64,000 nt of DNA, from assembly GCF_000695625.1 (NCBI RefSeq), contig NZ_JMQI01000050.1, positions 1 to 64,000 of the forward strand, given 5' to 3'. The DNA comes from Amycolatopsis rifamycinica (GTDB lineage Bacteria > Actinomycetota > Actinomycetes > Mycobacteriales > Pseudonocardiaceae). Below the pieces are notes generated by a model. It made no database searches and was not told the origin of the DNA. It saw nothing but the letters and a program-made list of their open reading frames with translations. Below, piece by piece: positions 43,110 through 51,811 of the stretch (position 1 is its first letter; every line of letters begins with the position of its first letter). Both the position numbers and the translations under genes were made by a program.

Positions 43110-43174
43110 GAGTGCAGGGTAAGGCGGACCTAATATCGCAATCAATCGCTGTTCGCTGCGCATATCTGTGCTAA

Positions 43175-43630
43175 ATGTTGCGTGTGAACACCATCGACCA
43201 GCGAATCGTTTCGTGTCTCGTGGCGAACGCGCGAAGCAGCTACGCGGAGATCGGCAAGGTGGTCGGCCTCTCGGCGCCGGCGGTGAAGAGGCGCGTGGAT
43301 CGCCTGCTGGAGACCGGCATCCTGCGGGGCTTCACCGCGGTGGTCGACCCGGAGGCCCTGGGCTGGGGAACGGAGGCGTTCGTCGAGGTCACCTGCCAGG
43401 GCAACATCACGCCGGCCCGCATCCGGTCCCGCCTGGAGCCGTTGCCGGAGGTGGTGGCGGCGTACACGGTGTCGGGCGCGGCGGACGCGATCGTCCACCT
43501 GCGGGCGGCCGACATCCACCACCTGGAGACGGCGCTGGAGCGGCTGCGCGGACTGGAGATCGTGGACCGGACGGTGTCGACGGTGGTGCTTTCCCGGCTG
43601 CTGGAGCGACCGCCGACGCCGGAGCAGTGA
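43175..43630 (+). CDS. Lrp/AsnC-family transcriptional regulator
   Basis: Amino-acid-responsive DNA-binding protein of 151 residues. The N-terminal helix-turn-helix is IVSCLVANARSSYAEIGKVV plus LSAPAVKRRVDRLLETGIL. The C-terminal RAM domain has AYTVSGAADAIVHLRAADIH. It is separated by 65 bases from the divergent DDAH-like gene and most likely controls it. No ribosome site is visible, so translation may be leaderless; TAATAT at 43130 could be a -10 element for one of the two genes. Confidence 0.92.
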   Translation: MLRVNTIDQRIVSCLVANARSSYAEIGKVVGLSAPAVKRRVDRLLETGILRGFTAVVDPEALGWGTEAFVEVTCQGNITPARIRSRLEPLPEVVAAYTVSGAADAIVHLRAADIHHLETALERLRGLEIVDRTVSTVVLSRLLERPPTPEQ

Positions 43631-43737
43631 GGACTCCCCGCGAAAAGTTCCGGGGTGGCTGTCGGATCGGGCCGGTGGCGTTCGTAGCGGGAGTGAGGCG
43701 CCGCCCGGCGCGACCGACTTCCGCGAGGAGCCCCACG

Positions 43738-44310
43738 ATGACCGCCACCTACACCTTCGACATCTTCTCGACGCTCGACGGCTTCGCCAACCACAACGGC
43801 GACTGGGGCGGTTACTGGGGCAAGCAGGGCCCCGAGTTCCTCGCTCACCGCGCGGCCGCCCACCGCGACCCGCTGCGCATGGTGCTCGGCGCCCGCACCT
43901 ACGCGGGGAACGCGCCGTTCCTCGACGCGGGCTTCGACCGCGGCCTGCTCGACACGTGGATCGTGCGCATGTTCGCCTCCCCGGTGACGGTGCTTTCCAG
44001 CCGGCTGACCGAACCGCTCGACTGGCCGGGCACGACCATCGAGCCCGGCGATCCGATCGACGTCGTCCGGCGTCTCAAGGTCGAATCGGCCGTGCCGCTG
44101 CGCTCCCACGGGAGCCTGACGCTCAACCGCGCGCTCCTGAACGCCGGCCTGGTCGACACCATCGAGGTGACGGTCTTCCCGGTGATCTCCGGGGACACCG
44201 GCGTGGACCGGGTCTTCGACGGAGTGGCCGACTTCGACCTCGAGCTGCTCGGGGCCCGGACCTTCGACGGCCACACGCAGGTGCTGACCTACCGCCCGGC
44301 CCGGCACTGA
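43738..44310 (+). CDS. Dihydrofolate reductase/RibD C-terminal family protein
   Basis: Predicted NADPH-dependent reductase of 190 residues with the DHFR-like fold. It starts MTATYTFDIFSTLDGFANHN, has LGARTYAG as part of the cofactor site, RSHGSLTLNRALLNAGLVDT, and the VFPVISGDTGVDRVF end typical of this family. ATG with GAGGAG upstream. A stand-alone gene. The substrate is unknown; many actinobacterial paralogues are uncharacterised. Confidence 0.85.
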   Translation: MTATYTFDIFSTLDGFANHNGDWGGYWGKQGPEFLAHRAAAHRDPLRMVLGARTYAGNAPFLDAGFDRGLLDTWIVRMFASPVTVLSSRLTEPLDWPGTTIEPGDPIDVVRRLKVESAVPLRSHGSLTLNRALLNAGLVDTIEVTVFPVISGDTGVDRVFDGVADFDLELLGARTFDGHTQVLTYRPARH

Positions 44311-44383
44311 GCAGCACGGCCCCCGGAACTGTCGGCCCTCGCCGATACGCTGATCACCGGGGGCCGGAGGCCGGAGGCCGCCC

Positions 44384-44773
44384 TCAGCCGCCCAGCGCGC
44401 GCAGCACCGCCGGCGCTTCGTCCGGGTGCAGCCGCAGCTCCGTGCGGCCGCCGGCCGCGTGGAACGTCACCGCCTGCCGGTCCACCGCCTGCATCGTCAG
44501 CTCCCCCGGCGCGAACACCACCGGCTCCTCGCGCGGGGACCGCCACCGCACCGGGCCCTCCCCGGCCACCAGCCACCCGCGCCGCTCGCGGCCCGCCGTC
44601 TGCTCTTCGGAGCGCAGCACGCACGGGTACTCCACGCGCTCGCCGCGGGCCGCCGCCGCGGCGCGGGCCCGGCGGCGGCGGGCTCCGAACAGCTCGACCG
44701 TGTCGATCATCGTCAGGAGGTGGCCCACCACCACGACGATGCCCTTGACCAGCACCCCGACCAGTTCCCCCAT
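44384..44773 (-). CDS. Small membrane-anchored protein, DUF2550-like (weak)
   Basis: A 129-residue protein I do not firmly recognise. One N-terminal hydrophobic helix (VGVLVKGIVVVVGHLLTMID) is followed by a basic linker (ARRRRARAAAAARGE). A small domain with beta character follows (RVEYPCVLRS, RRGWLVAGEGPVRWRSPREE, ELRLHPDEAPAVLRAL). The layout recalls the DUF2550 proteins of actinobacteria, but this is a pattern match only. It is divergent from the enoyl-CoA hydratase across 36 bases. Confidence 0.65.
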   Translation of the reverse strand: MGELVGVLVKGIVVVVGHLLTMIDTVELFGARRRRARAAAAARGERVEYPCVLRSEEQTAGRERRGWLVAGEGPVRWRSPREEPVVFAPGELTMQAVDRQAVTFHAAGGRTELRLHPDEAPAVLRALGG

Positions 44774-44809
44774 GCACCCGAAACTACCGGAGCGTGCCAC
44801 GCTGAAGCC

Positions 44810-45574
44810 ATGACCGACAGCATCGTCAGCGAGCACTCCGGCGGCGTCGCCCTCCTCACCGTCGACGCGCCCGGCAGCCGGAACGCGCTGACCCTCGACC
44901 TCTCCGCGCAGCTCGCCGCCGCCGTCGCGGCGGCCGAACAGGACGAGTCCGTGCACGCCGTCGTCGTCACCGGGACGCCGCCCGCCTTCTGCGCCGGCGC
45001 CGATCTGTCCGCGCTCTCCGCCGCCGACGAAGCCGGCCTGCGTGCCATCTACGAAGGCTTCCTCGCCGTCGCGCGGTGCGCGCTCCCGACCATCGCCGCC
45101 GTCGGGGGTGCCGCCGTCGGGGCCGGGCTGAACCTCGCGCTCGCCGCGGACGTCCGGCTCGCCGGGCCGCGGGCGAAGTTCGTCGCCCGGTTCCTCGAGC
45201 TCGGCCTGCACCCCGGGGGCGGAATGACCTGGATGACGCAGCGGCTCGCCGGCCCGCAGCAGGCCGCCGCGATGACGTTGTTCGGCCAGCCCCTCGACGC
45301 CGAGGCCGCGGTGCGCGCCGGGCTGGCGCTGCGCGTGGTCGACGGCGGCCACGACGAGCTGCTGACGGCCGCGCGTGAGCTCGCTCACCCCGCCGTCGCC
45401 GCTCCGCGCGAAGCGCTGATCGCCACCAAGCGCAGTCTCCGCACCACCGCCGGCCTGGCCGAACACGCCGACGCCGTCGACGTCGAGATCCGGCCGCAGC
45501 TGGCCTCGCTGGCGTCACCGGAGTTCGCCGAGCGGGTTTCCCGGTTGCGGGACCAAATCCGTTCTCGGCCGTGA
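44810..45574 (+). CDS. Enoyl-CoA hydratase/isomerase family protein
   Basis: Crotonase-fold enzyme of 254 residues acting on acyl-CoA thioesters. VDAPGSRNALTLDL contains the CoA-binding Asn, and TGTPPAFCAGADLSAL forms the oxyanion-hole loop. AAVGGAAVGAGLNLALAADV supplies the second oxyanion glycine. The usual catalytic Glu is seen in FLELGLHPGG. No pathway partner is nearby, so the substrate is not known. Confidence 0.9.
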   Translation: MTDSIVSEHSGGVALLTVDAPGSRNALTLDLSAQLAAAVAAAEQDESVHAVVVTGTPPAFCAGADLSALSAADEAGLRAIYEGFLAVARCALPTIAAVGGAAVGAGLNLALAADVRLAGPRAKFVARFLELGLHPGGGMTWMTQRLAGPQQAAAMTLFGQPLDAEAAVRAGLALRVVDGGHDELLTAARELAHPAVAAPREALIATKRSLRTTAGLAEHADAVDVEIRPQLASLASPEFAERVSRLRDQIRSRP

Positions 45575-45832
45575 CTCGAGCCGGCGGATCTACCCTTCGG
45601 GAGACACGCATCACAACGCGGCGCAGTGGGTACCCGTTACCATCAGTTACAGGTATCTGGCGTACCTGCGCAGAGACATTGAAGAGCATCAATGAGGTCG
45701 CCCAAGAGCCGGGACACTACCAACATCGGTGTTGAGGGCGAGCTAACCTCGAGGGTAGACCTGGTGAGCGCAGCCGCGGCACCGGCAGGTGAACGGAAGC
45801 CGTACCGTCGGGAGAGAGGGAATCCCTGACCC

Positions 45833-47758
45833 ATGAGCACGAGTGCGAACGGCAACGGCGCTGGCCACGGCTCGCTCGCCGCAACCAGGCCGACCGAGGT
45901 CAGCAAGCTGGACCGGGTGGTCATCCGGTTCGCGGGCGACTCCGGTGACGGCATGCAGCTGACCGGCGACCGGTTCACGTCCGAGGCCGCCGCGTTCGGC
46001 AACGACCTGTCGACGATGCCGAACTTCCCCGCGGAGATCCGCGCGCCACAGGGCACCATCCCCGGTGTCTCGAGCTTCCAGGTGCACTTCGCCGACTACG
46101 ACATCCTCACCCCCGGCGACCGGCCGGACGTGCTGGTGGCGATGAACCCGGCCGCGCTGAAGGCGAACCTCGCCGACGTCCCGCACGGCGGCACGATCAT
46201 TCTCAACACCGACGAGTTCATCAAGCGGAACCTCACCAAGGTCGGCTACGCGACGGACCCGCTGGACGACGACACGCTCGCGCCGTACCAGGTGCACCGG
46301 GTCGCCATGTCGACCCTGACCCAGGGCGCGCTCGCCGAAACCGGCCTCGGCAAGAAGGACGCCGAGCGCTGCAAGAACATGTTCGCGCTCGGCCTGCTGT
46401 CGTGGATGTACCACCGGCCGACCGAGGGCACCGAGCGGTTCCTGCGCGAGAAGTTCGCGAAGAAGCCGGACATCGCCGAGGCGAACATCCTCGCCTTCCG
46501 CGCGGGCTGGAACTACGGCGAGACCACCGAGTCGTTCGCGACGACGTTCCAGGTCGCCCCGGCGAAGCTGACCCAGGGCACCTACCGGCAGATCACCGGC
46601 AACACCGCGCTGGCCTACGGAATCGTGGCCGCCGGGCAGCGCTCCGGCCTGCAGATCCTGCTCGGCACGTACCCGATCACCCCGGCGTCGGACATCCTCC
46701 ACGAGCTGTCCAAGCACAAGCACTTCGGCATCATCACCTTCCAGGCCGAAGACGAGATCGCCGGCATCGGCGCCGCGCTCGGCGCGTCCTACGGCGGCGC
46801 GCTCGGGGTCACCTCGACGTCCGGGCCCGGTGTCGCGCTGAAGTCCGAAGCCGTCGGCCTCGGCGTGATGGTGGAGCTACCGCTGGTCGTCATCGACGTC
46901 CAGCGCGGCGGCCCGTCCACCGGGCTGCCGACCAAGACCGAGCAGGCCGACCTGCTGCAGGCGATGTTCGGCCGCAACGGCGAATCGCCGGTCCCGATCG
47001 TCGCGCCGCTGTCGCCGGCGGACTGCTTCGACGCGGCCGTCGAGGCGACCCGGATCGCGCTGAAGTACCGCACGCCGGTGCTGCTGCTCTCGGACGGCGC
47101 GATCGCCAACGGTTCCGAGCCGTGGCTGATCCCGGACGTCGACGAGCTGCCCGACCTGCGGGTCGAGTTCGCCACCGAACCCAACGCGGACAACGACTCC
47201 GGCGAGTTCTGGCCGTACGTCCGCGACCCCGAAACGCTCGCCCGCGCCTGGGCGATCCCGGGCACGCCGGGGCTGCAGCACCGCATCGGCGGGCTGGAGA
47301 AGGCCGACAAGACCGGCCACATCTCCTACGACCCGGACAACCACGACAAGATGGTCCGGCTGCGGCAGGCGAAGATCGACGGCATCGACGTCCCCGACCT
47401 CGTCGTCGACGACCCGAGCGGCGGCAAGGCCCGCGTGCTCGCGCTCGGCTGGGGCAGCTCGTTCGGCCCGATCGGGGCGGCGTGCCGCCGCGTGCGCAAG
47501 CTCGGCCTGCCGATCGCGCAGGCGCACCTGCGCCACCTCAACCCGCTGCCGGCCAACCTCGGCGACATCCTGCGCAGCTACGACAAGGTCGTGGTGCCGG
47601 AGATGAACCTCGGGCAGCTGGCCCTGCTGCTGCGGGCGAAGTACCTGGTCGACGTCCACTCGCACACCAAGGTCGCGGGGATGGCGTTCAAGGCCGAAGA
47701 GCTGCAGAACCTGTTCTCGGAGATCATCACCAGCGTCACCACGGAGGCGGCGAAATGA
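45833..47758 (+). CDS. korA: 2-oxoacid:ferredoxin oxidoreductase subunit alpha
   Basis: Fused gamma-alpha subunit of a 2-oxoglutarate-type ferredoxin oxidoreductase, 641 residues. The gamma domain opens VVIRFAGDSGDGMQLTGDRF. The alpha pyrimidine-binding domain has YPITPASDILHELSKHKHFG and the Glu-containing FQAEDEIAGIGAALGASYGG, with GPGVALKSEAVGLGVMVELP. Ferredoxin-linked oxidation of 2-oxoglutarate can serve in the TCA cycle of Mycobacterium-type actinobacteria. GAGAGAGGG precedes the ATG. The 258 bases upstream (45575-45832) hold no gene; presumably the promoter is there. Confidence 0.94.
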   Translation: MSTSANGNGAGHGSLAATRPTEVSKLDRVVIRFAGDSGDGMQLTGDRFTSEAAAFGNDLSTMPNFPAEIRAPQGTIPGVSSFQVHFADYDILTPGDRPDVLVAMNPAALKANLADVPHGGTIILNTDEFIKRNLTKVGYATDPLDDDTLAPYQVHRVAMSTLTQGALAETGLGKKDAERCKNMFALGLLSWMYHRPTEGTERFLREKFAKKPDIAEANILAFRAGWNYGETTESFATTFQVAPAKLTQGTYRQITGNTALAYGIVAAGQRSGLQILLGTYPITPASDILHELSKHKHFGIITFQAEDEIAGIGAALGASYGGALGVTSTSGPGVALKSEAVGLGVMVELPLVVIDVQRGGPSTGLPTKTEQADLLQAMFGRNGESPVPIVAPLSPADCFDAAVEATRIALKYRTPVLLLSDGAIANGSEPWLIPDVDELPDLRVEFATEPNADNDSGEFWPYVRDPETLARAWAIPGTPGLQHRIGGLEKADKTGHISYDPDNHDKMVRLRQAKIDGIDVPDLVVDDPSGGKARVLALGWGSSFGPIGAACRRVRKLGLPIAQAHLRHLNPLPANLGDILRSYDKVVVPEMNLGQLALLLRAKYLVDVHSHTKVAGMAFKAEELQNLFSEIITSVTTEAAK

Positions 47759-48819
47759 CCGCGATCGATCTGGGGATACCCAACCTCGGCGGCCTGGACC
47801 TCGTGCCCACCACCGACGAGCCGCAGAAGGCCAAGGACTACAAGTCCGACCAGGAAGTCCGCTGGTGCCCCGGCTGCGGCGACTACGTCGTCCTCAACGC
47901 CGTCCAGTCGTTCCTGCCGACGCTGGGCCTCAAGCGCGAGAACATCGTGTTCATCTCGGGCATCGGCTGCTCGTCGCGCTTCCCGTACTACCTCAACACC
48001 TACGGCATGCACTCGATCCACGGCCGCGCGCCGTCGATCGCGACCGGCCTGGCCACCACGCGGCCGGACCTGTCGGTGTGGGTCGTCACGGGTGACGGCG
48101 ACGCGCTGTCCATCGGCGGCAACCACCTGATCCACGCGCTGCGCCGCAACGTGAACATCAAGATCCTGCTGTTCAACAACCGGATCTACGGGCTGACCAA
48201 GGGCCAGTACTCCCCGACGTCCGGGCAGGGCATGGTCACCAAGTCGACCCCGATGGGTTCGGTGGACACGCCGTTCAACCCGCTGTCGCTGGCGATCGGC
48301 GCGGAGGCGTCGTTCGTGGGCCGGGCCCTGGACTCCGACCGCAAGGGCCTGACCGAGGTCCTGCAGGCGGCGGCGCAGCACCGCGGCTCGGCGCTGGTCG
48401 AGATCTACCAGAACTGCCCGATCTTCAACGACGGCGCGTTCGACGTCCTCAAGGACGCCGACGAAGCCGCGACGCGCCTGATCCCGCTGCGCGCGGGCGA
48501 GCCGATCCGCTTCGGCCCGAACCAGGAGTTCGGCGTCAAGCGCGGCGACTGGGGCGGCCTGGACGTCGCCAAGGTCGCGGACATCGGCGAGGACAACATC
48601 GTGGTGCACGACCCGTCGATCGCGGACACGTCGTACGCGTTCGCGCTGTCGCGCCTGGGCGACCAGAACCTCAACCACGTCCCGACGGGCATCCTCCGCC
48701 AGGTCGAGCGCCCGACGTACGACGACGGCGCCCGCGCCCAGGTCGAGGAGGCCCGCGCGGCCCGCAAGCCGGACCTGCAGGCCCTGCTGCGCGGCAAGGA
48801 CACCTGGACCGTCGCGTAA
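47755..48819 (+). CDS. korB: 2-oxoacid:ferredoxin oxidoreductase subunit beta
   Basis: Thiamine-diphosphate and [4Fe-4S] subunit, 354 residues. VRWCPGCGDYVVLNAVQSFL carries the CxxC cluster ligands, with the third Cys in GIGCSSRF. The ThDP-magnesium motif is GDGDALSIGGNHLIHALRRN with NN at the end (LLFNNRIYGLTKGQYSPTS). Its ATG overlaps the korA stop (ATGA), so the two are translationally coupled. Electrons go to ferredoxin; none is encoded close by. Confidence 0.95.
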   Translation: MTAIDLGIPNLGGLDLVPTTDEPQKAKDYKSDQEVRWCPGCGDYVVLNAVQSFLPTLGLKRENIVFISGIGCSSRFPYYLNTYGMHSIHGRAPSIATGLATTRPDLSVWVVTGDGDALSIGGNHLIHALRRNVNIKILLFNNRIYGLTKGQYSPTSGQGMVTKSTPMGSVDTPFNPLSLAIGAEASFVGRALDSDRKGLTEVLQAAAQHRGSALVEIYQNCPIFNDGAFDVLKDADEAATRLIPLRAGEPIRFGPNQEFGVKRGDWGGLDVAKVADIGEDNIVVHDPSIADTSYAFALSRLGDQNLNHVPTGILRQVERPTYDDGARAQVEEARAARKPDLQALLRGKDTWTVA

Positions 48820-48832
48820 CCCGCCGCTTTTC

Positions 48833-48865
48833 GAAGGCCGCCATGCCCCGGGCATGGCGGCCTTC
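48833..48865 (+). terminator. Terminator after korAB
   Basis: A near-continuous palindrome GAAGGCCGCCATGC...GCATGGCGGCCTTC, stem of 14-15 bp with a very short loop, beginning 13 bases after korB. Confidence 0.85.
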
Positions 48866-48890
48866 GGCGTTTCCGGGCTTGCCCCAGTTG

Positions 48891-48902
48891 GGACATGTGT
48901 CC
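48891..48902. promoter_or_regulatory. Small dyad upstream of the VOC gene
   Basis: GGACA-TG-TGTCC lies 13 bases before the start codon, with no ribosome site between. It could be an operator or part of a leaderless promoter. Weak evidence. Confidence 0.3.
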
Positions 48903-48915
48903 TAAGTTCTAGTCC

Positions 48916-49266
48916 ATGCGACCTGACTCACCGTTCGTCTTCTTCGACGTCCGCACCGCCGACGCGGCGGGCAGCAAGCGGTTCTTCGCCGAATTGCTGG
49001 GCTGGGAAACCCGAGACGCCCTGCTGACGTCCGGCGGCGCGCCCTGGGGCGGCCTCACCGAGCTGGCTCCCGGCGACGACCGGACGCCGCAGTGGCTCCC
49101 CTACGCGCCGGTGTCCGATGTGGACGCCGCCGCGGCGAAAGCGCGGGAGCTGGGCGGAACCCTGGTGCGCGAACGCACCGACCTGCCGTTCGGCTCCCTG
49201 GTGGTGGTCACCGATCCCGGCGGCGCGGCCCTCGTGCTGTTCCAGGCCGCGCCGGGGCTCAGCTGA
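48916..49266 (+). CDS. VOC (glyoxalase/bleomycin-resistance fold) family protein
   Basis: A 116-residue protein. It has two beta-alpha-beta-beta-beta modules: FVFFDVRTADAAGSKRFFAE and ELLGWET first, then the second from WLPYAPVSDVDAAAAKAREL to SLVVVTDPGGAALVLFQ. The usual metal ligands (His/Glu) are only partly evident, so it may bind rather than catalyse. Its stop overlaps, convergently, with that of the next gene by 8 bases. Function unknown. Confidence 0.82.
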   Translation: MRPDSPFVFFDVRTADAAGSKRFFAELLGWETRDALLTSGGAPWGGLTELAPGDDRTPQWLPYAPVSDVDAAAAKARELGGTLVRERTDLPFGSLVVVTDPGGAALVLFQAAPGLS

Positions 49267-50476
49267 GCGGCCGGAACCCGACCCGCTCGGCGTCCTCGGC
49301 CGTCCGGAACCAGACCTCGGCGACCATCTTCGGGAACTGCGCCGATTCTTCGGTGCAGTAGCGCAAGGCTGTGACGCTGGCCTTCACGGCGAAGCTGTCG
49401 CTGGGTGCCCCGCCGCCCGGGCGCGGCATCGCCGAACCGGGGCCGAACGGGCCGGGCGGGACGGCGTCGCCCGCCACCTGGCGGGCCGGGGGCGGCTCGG
49501 GGGCCGCGACGCCGGCGGCCGCCTGGTTCGGCTGCACCGACGGCTCGAACAGCGAGCCGCTGTGCGCGCCGGCCAGGTCGGGCTCGCGGCGCTCGACCGT
49601 GCGCATCGACGGCTGGATCGGCTGCGGCGCGTCGAACCCGCCGCGCGCCGCTTCCCGCGGCTGCCGCTTCGGCAGCACCTGCGTCGCTTCGGCGGGGGTC
49701 TCCGGCGGCACGTCCAGGTCGGCTTCGTCGATGTCGCCGCCGAAGGCGTACTGCGGCGGCTCGGCCTCTTCCGCCTCGTCCTTGCGCACCGAGCCGAGGT
49801 AGCGCGTGCGCTCCACCGGCTCCTCGAACGCCGACCGCTCGGACGGCGCCTCGGGGTCGAACCAGTCCGGCACGGCCGCCGGCTCACCGGACGGCGGCTG
49901 GAACAGCGATCCGGCCGGTTCGGGGTCGGCCGTCCGGTCGAGCCGCGACAGCGTGGGCACCTCGAGCTCGTCGTCGTCGAACGAATCCCCGGCCGGGACC
50001 AGGTACTGCGTCGCGGTGGCGCGGTCGGGCGCCTCCGGCTCGGCTTCCGGGGTCAGGAACTCGGCGGCCGCGCTCCGGTACGGGTCGTCCTCGTCGGGCT
50101 CCGGCTCGGGCGCGCGGACGGGTTCCGGCTCCGGCGGGATCCGCGGCGGCACCTGGGCGTCCAGCTCGGCGAAGTCCTCGTCGATGTCGTCGTGGACGTC
50201 GTCGCGGTGGATCGGCGGCGCGGCGACCAGCGTGCCGGGGTAGGAGGTCTCCTCGCGGGTCGGCTCCAGCTCCGGCCGCCGGAACACCTCGGCGGTGGCG
50301 CTCACCGCGGCCGCGTTCGCGGGGGTGCGCGCGGCGTCGGCGTGGGCCTGCGCCAGCGAGCTCTCCAGCCGGCGGACGCTCTTGCGGAGCGGCAGCACGA
50401 GCACCAGCCAGGTGAGGAGGACCCCGACGAAGAACGCGGCCAGGCTCCACAGCCAGACCTGTCCGAATATGGACAT
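49259..50476 (-). CDS. Single-pass membrane protein with acidic linker and sunset-like C-terminal domain
   Basis: A 405-residue protein. One N-terminal membrane helix (VWLWSLAAFFVGVLLTWLVLVLP) is followed by about 300 residues of acidic, Pro-rich, presumably disordered sequence (EPEPVRAPEPEPDEDDPYRS, HDDIDEDFAELDAQ). The C-terminus ends in a compact domain, ALRYCTEESAQFPKMVAEVW then FRTAEDAERVGFRPL. The AEVWF-x-T-x-EDAE-x-x-GFR pattern is like the sunset domain of actinobacterial membrane proteins. It is preceded by 23 bases and the polyprenyl synthase gene, so probably co-transcribed. Function unknown. Confidence 0.78.
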   Translation of the reverse strand: MSIFGQVWLWSLAAFFVGVLLTWLVLVLPLRKSVRRLESSLAQAHADAARTPANAAAVSATAEVFRRPELEPTREETSYPGTLVAAPPIHRDDVHDDIDEDFAELDAQVPPRIPPEPEPVRAPEPEPDEDDPYRSAAAEFLTPEAEPEAPDRATATQYLVPAGDSFDDDELEVPTLSRLDRTADPEPAGSLFQPPSGEPAAVPDWFDPEAPSERSAFEEPVERTRYLGSVRKDEAEEAEPPQYAFGGDIDEADLDVPPETPAEATQVLPKRQPREAARGGFDAPQPIQPSMRTVERREPDLAGAHSGSLFEPSVQPNQAAAGVAAPEPPPARQVAGDAVPPGPFGPGSAMPRPGGGAPSDSFAVKASVTALRYCTEESAQFPKMVAEVWFRTAEDAERVGFRPLS

Positions 50477-50499
50477 CTTTCCCTGCCCCTGTTTAGTGC

Positions 50500-51558
50500 T
50501 TAGCGCGTGCGCGCGACCAGGTAGTCGGCGACCGACTCGCACGCGTCCCGGGCGGGTGACGCGGGCAGCGCGGTGAGCTCGGCTCGCGCGCGCTGAGCGT
50601 AGTCGGAAAGGGTGACGCGGGCTCGATCGAGTCCGCTACTGACCCGCAGCAGCTCCAGCGCCTCCTGCACGAGGGCGTCGTCGGCGATCGGGCCGGACAG
50701 CAGCTCGGTGAGCCGCGGGTCGGTGCCCGGGTCGGCCAGCGCGTACAGCATCGGCAGCGTCCGGACGCCTTCGCGCAGGTCGGTGCCCTGCGCCTTGCCG
50801 AGCTCGTCGGACGGCGACGCGATGTCGATGATGTCGTCGGAGATCTGGAACGCGGTGCCGATGATGTCGCCGAACCGGCGCAGCGCCTCGACGTGCTCCT
50901 CGGCGGCGCCGGACATCATGCCGCCGAAGCGGCCGGAGGTGGCGATCAGCGACCCGGTCTTCTGGGCGATGACGGTGAGGTAGTGCGCGACGGCGTCGTC
51001 ACCCGGCCCCGGGCCGACGGTCTCCCGCATCTGGCCGGTGACCAGCTCGCCGAAGGTCTCGGCGATGATCCGCGCCGCGTCCGTGCCCAGGTCGGCGACC
51101 AGGCGCGACGCGTGGGCGAAGAGGAAGTCGCCGGTGAGGATGGCGATGGTGTTGTCCCAGCGGGCGTTGACGCTCTCGGCGCCCCGCCGCATGGTGGCCT
51201 CGTCCATGACGTCGTCGTGGTAGAGCGTGGCCAGGTGCACCAGCTCCACCGCGGCGGCGGCGATGATGACGTGGTCGTCCTGCTTGGGGCCGAACTGCGC
51301 GGAGAGCAGCGTGAACAGCGGACGGAAGCGTTTGCCACCCGCCTCGACCAGGTGCAACGCGGCGTCGTTGACGGCCTGGACGTCGCTGCGGACGACCTCA
51401 CGCAGCAGCTTCTCGACCTCGGTCAGCCCGCCGGCGATCGAGCGCAGCAGGGTTTCGTCGGCGATCTGCAGCCCGACCGACGCCCGCAGGTCGTCGAGGG
51501 CGCCGCCCGGCGCAGCGGGGAGGGATCCCGCCCCGGGGGCTGGGGAAGGCACAGACAC
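50500..51558 (-). CDS. Polyprenyl diphosphate synthase (GrcC/IdsA-like)
   Basis: Trans-prenyltransferase that condenses isopentenyl diphosphate into a long-chain polyprenyl diphosphate, probably the menaquinone side chain; 352 residues. First Asp-rich motif LATLYHDDVMDEATMRRG and second QISDDIIDIASPSDELGK are both intact, as is the GGKRFRPLF substrate-binding segment near the N-terminus. GTG start. Placed upstream of the membrane protein above and near nuo, consistent with respiratory quinone supply (inference). Confidence 0.93.
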   Translation of the reverse strand: MSVPSPAPGAGSLPAAPGGALDDLRASVGLQIADETLLRSIAGGLTEVEKLLREVVRSDVQAVNDAALHLVEAGGKRFRPLFTLLSAQFGPKQDDHVIIAAAAVELVHLATLYHDDVMDEATMRRGAESVNARWDNTIAILTGDFLFAHASRLVADLGTDAARIIAETFGELVTGQMRETVGPGPGDDAVAHYLTVIAQKTGSLIATSGRFGGMMSGAAEEHVEALRRFGDIIGTAFQISDDIIDIASPSDELGKAQGTDLREGVRTLPMLYALADPGTDPRLTELLSGPIADDALVQEALELLRVSSGLDRARVTLSDYAQRARAELTALPASPARDACESVADYLVARTR

Positions 51559-51811
51559 GTCGGCTCCGCTCTACTCGTGCACCGGTCGGTTGCCCCTTGA
51601 GCGTAGTGGCTACGCCGCGCGGTCGTTTACCCGCTGTCCAGCGGAAACGGTGATGAACATGACACCGCCCGCGGCCACCCACCGGGTGGTTCCCGATCCT
51701 CGAAAGGGTGATCGGCGATTCCGGGCGCAACGGACGTCTCCGGCGCGCGGATATCCAGTCGGGGAAAGAGCGGCCGCCCACGGCCGCGTTCCGCGGGTCG
51801 AGGAGGAAGAG

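Noticed and set aside
45575..45832. A riboswitch or small RNA upstream of korA
   Set aside because: I see no conserved aptamer fold or convincing terminator/anti-terminator pair; only generic inverted repeats.
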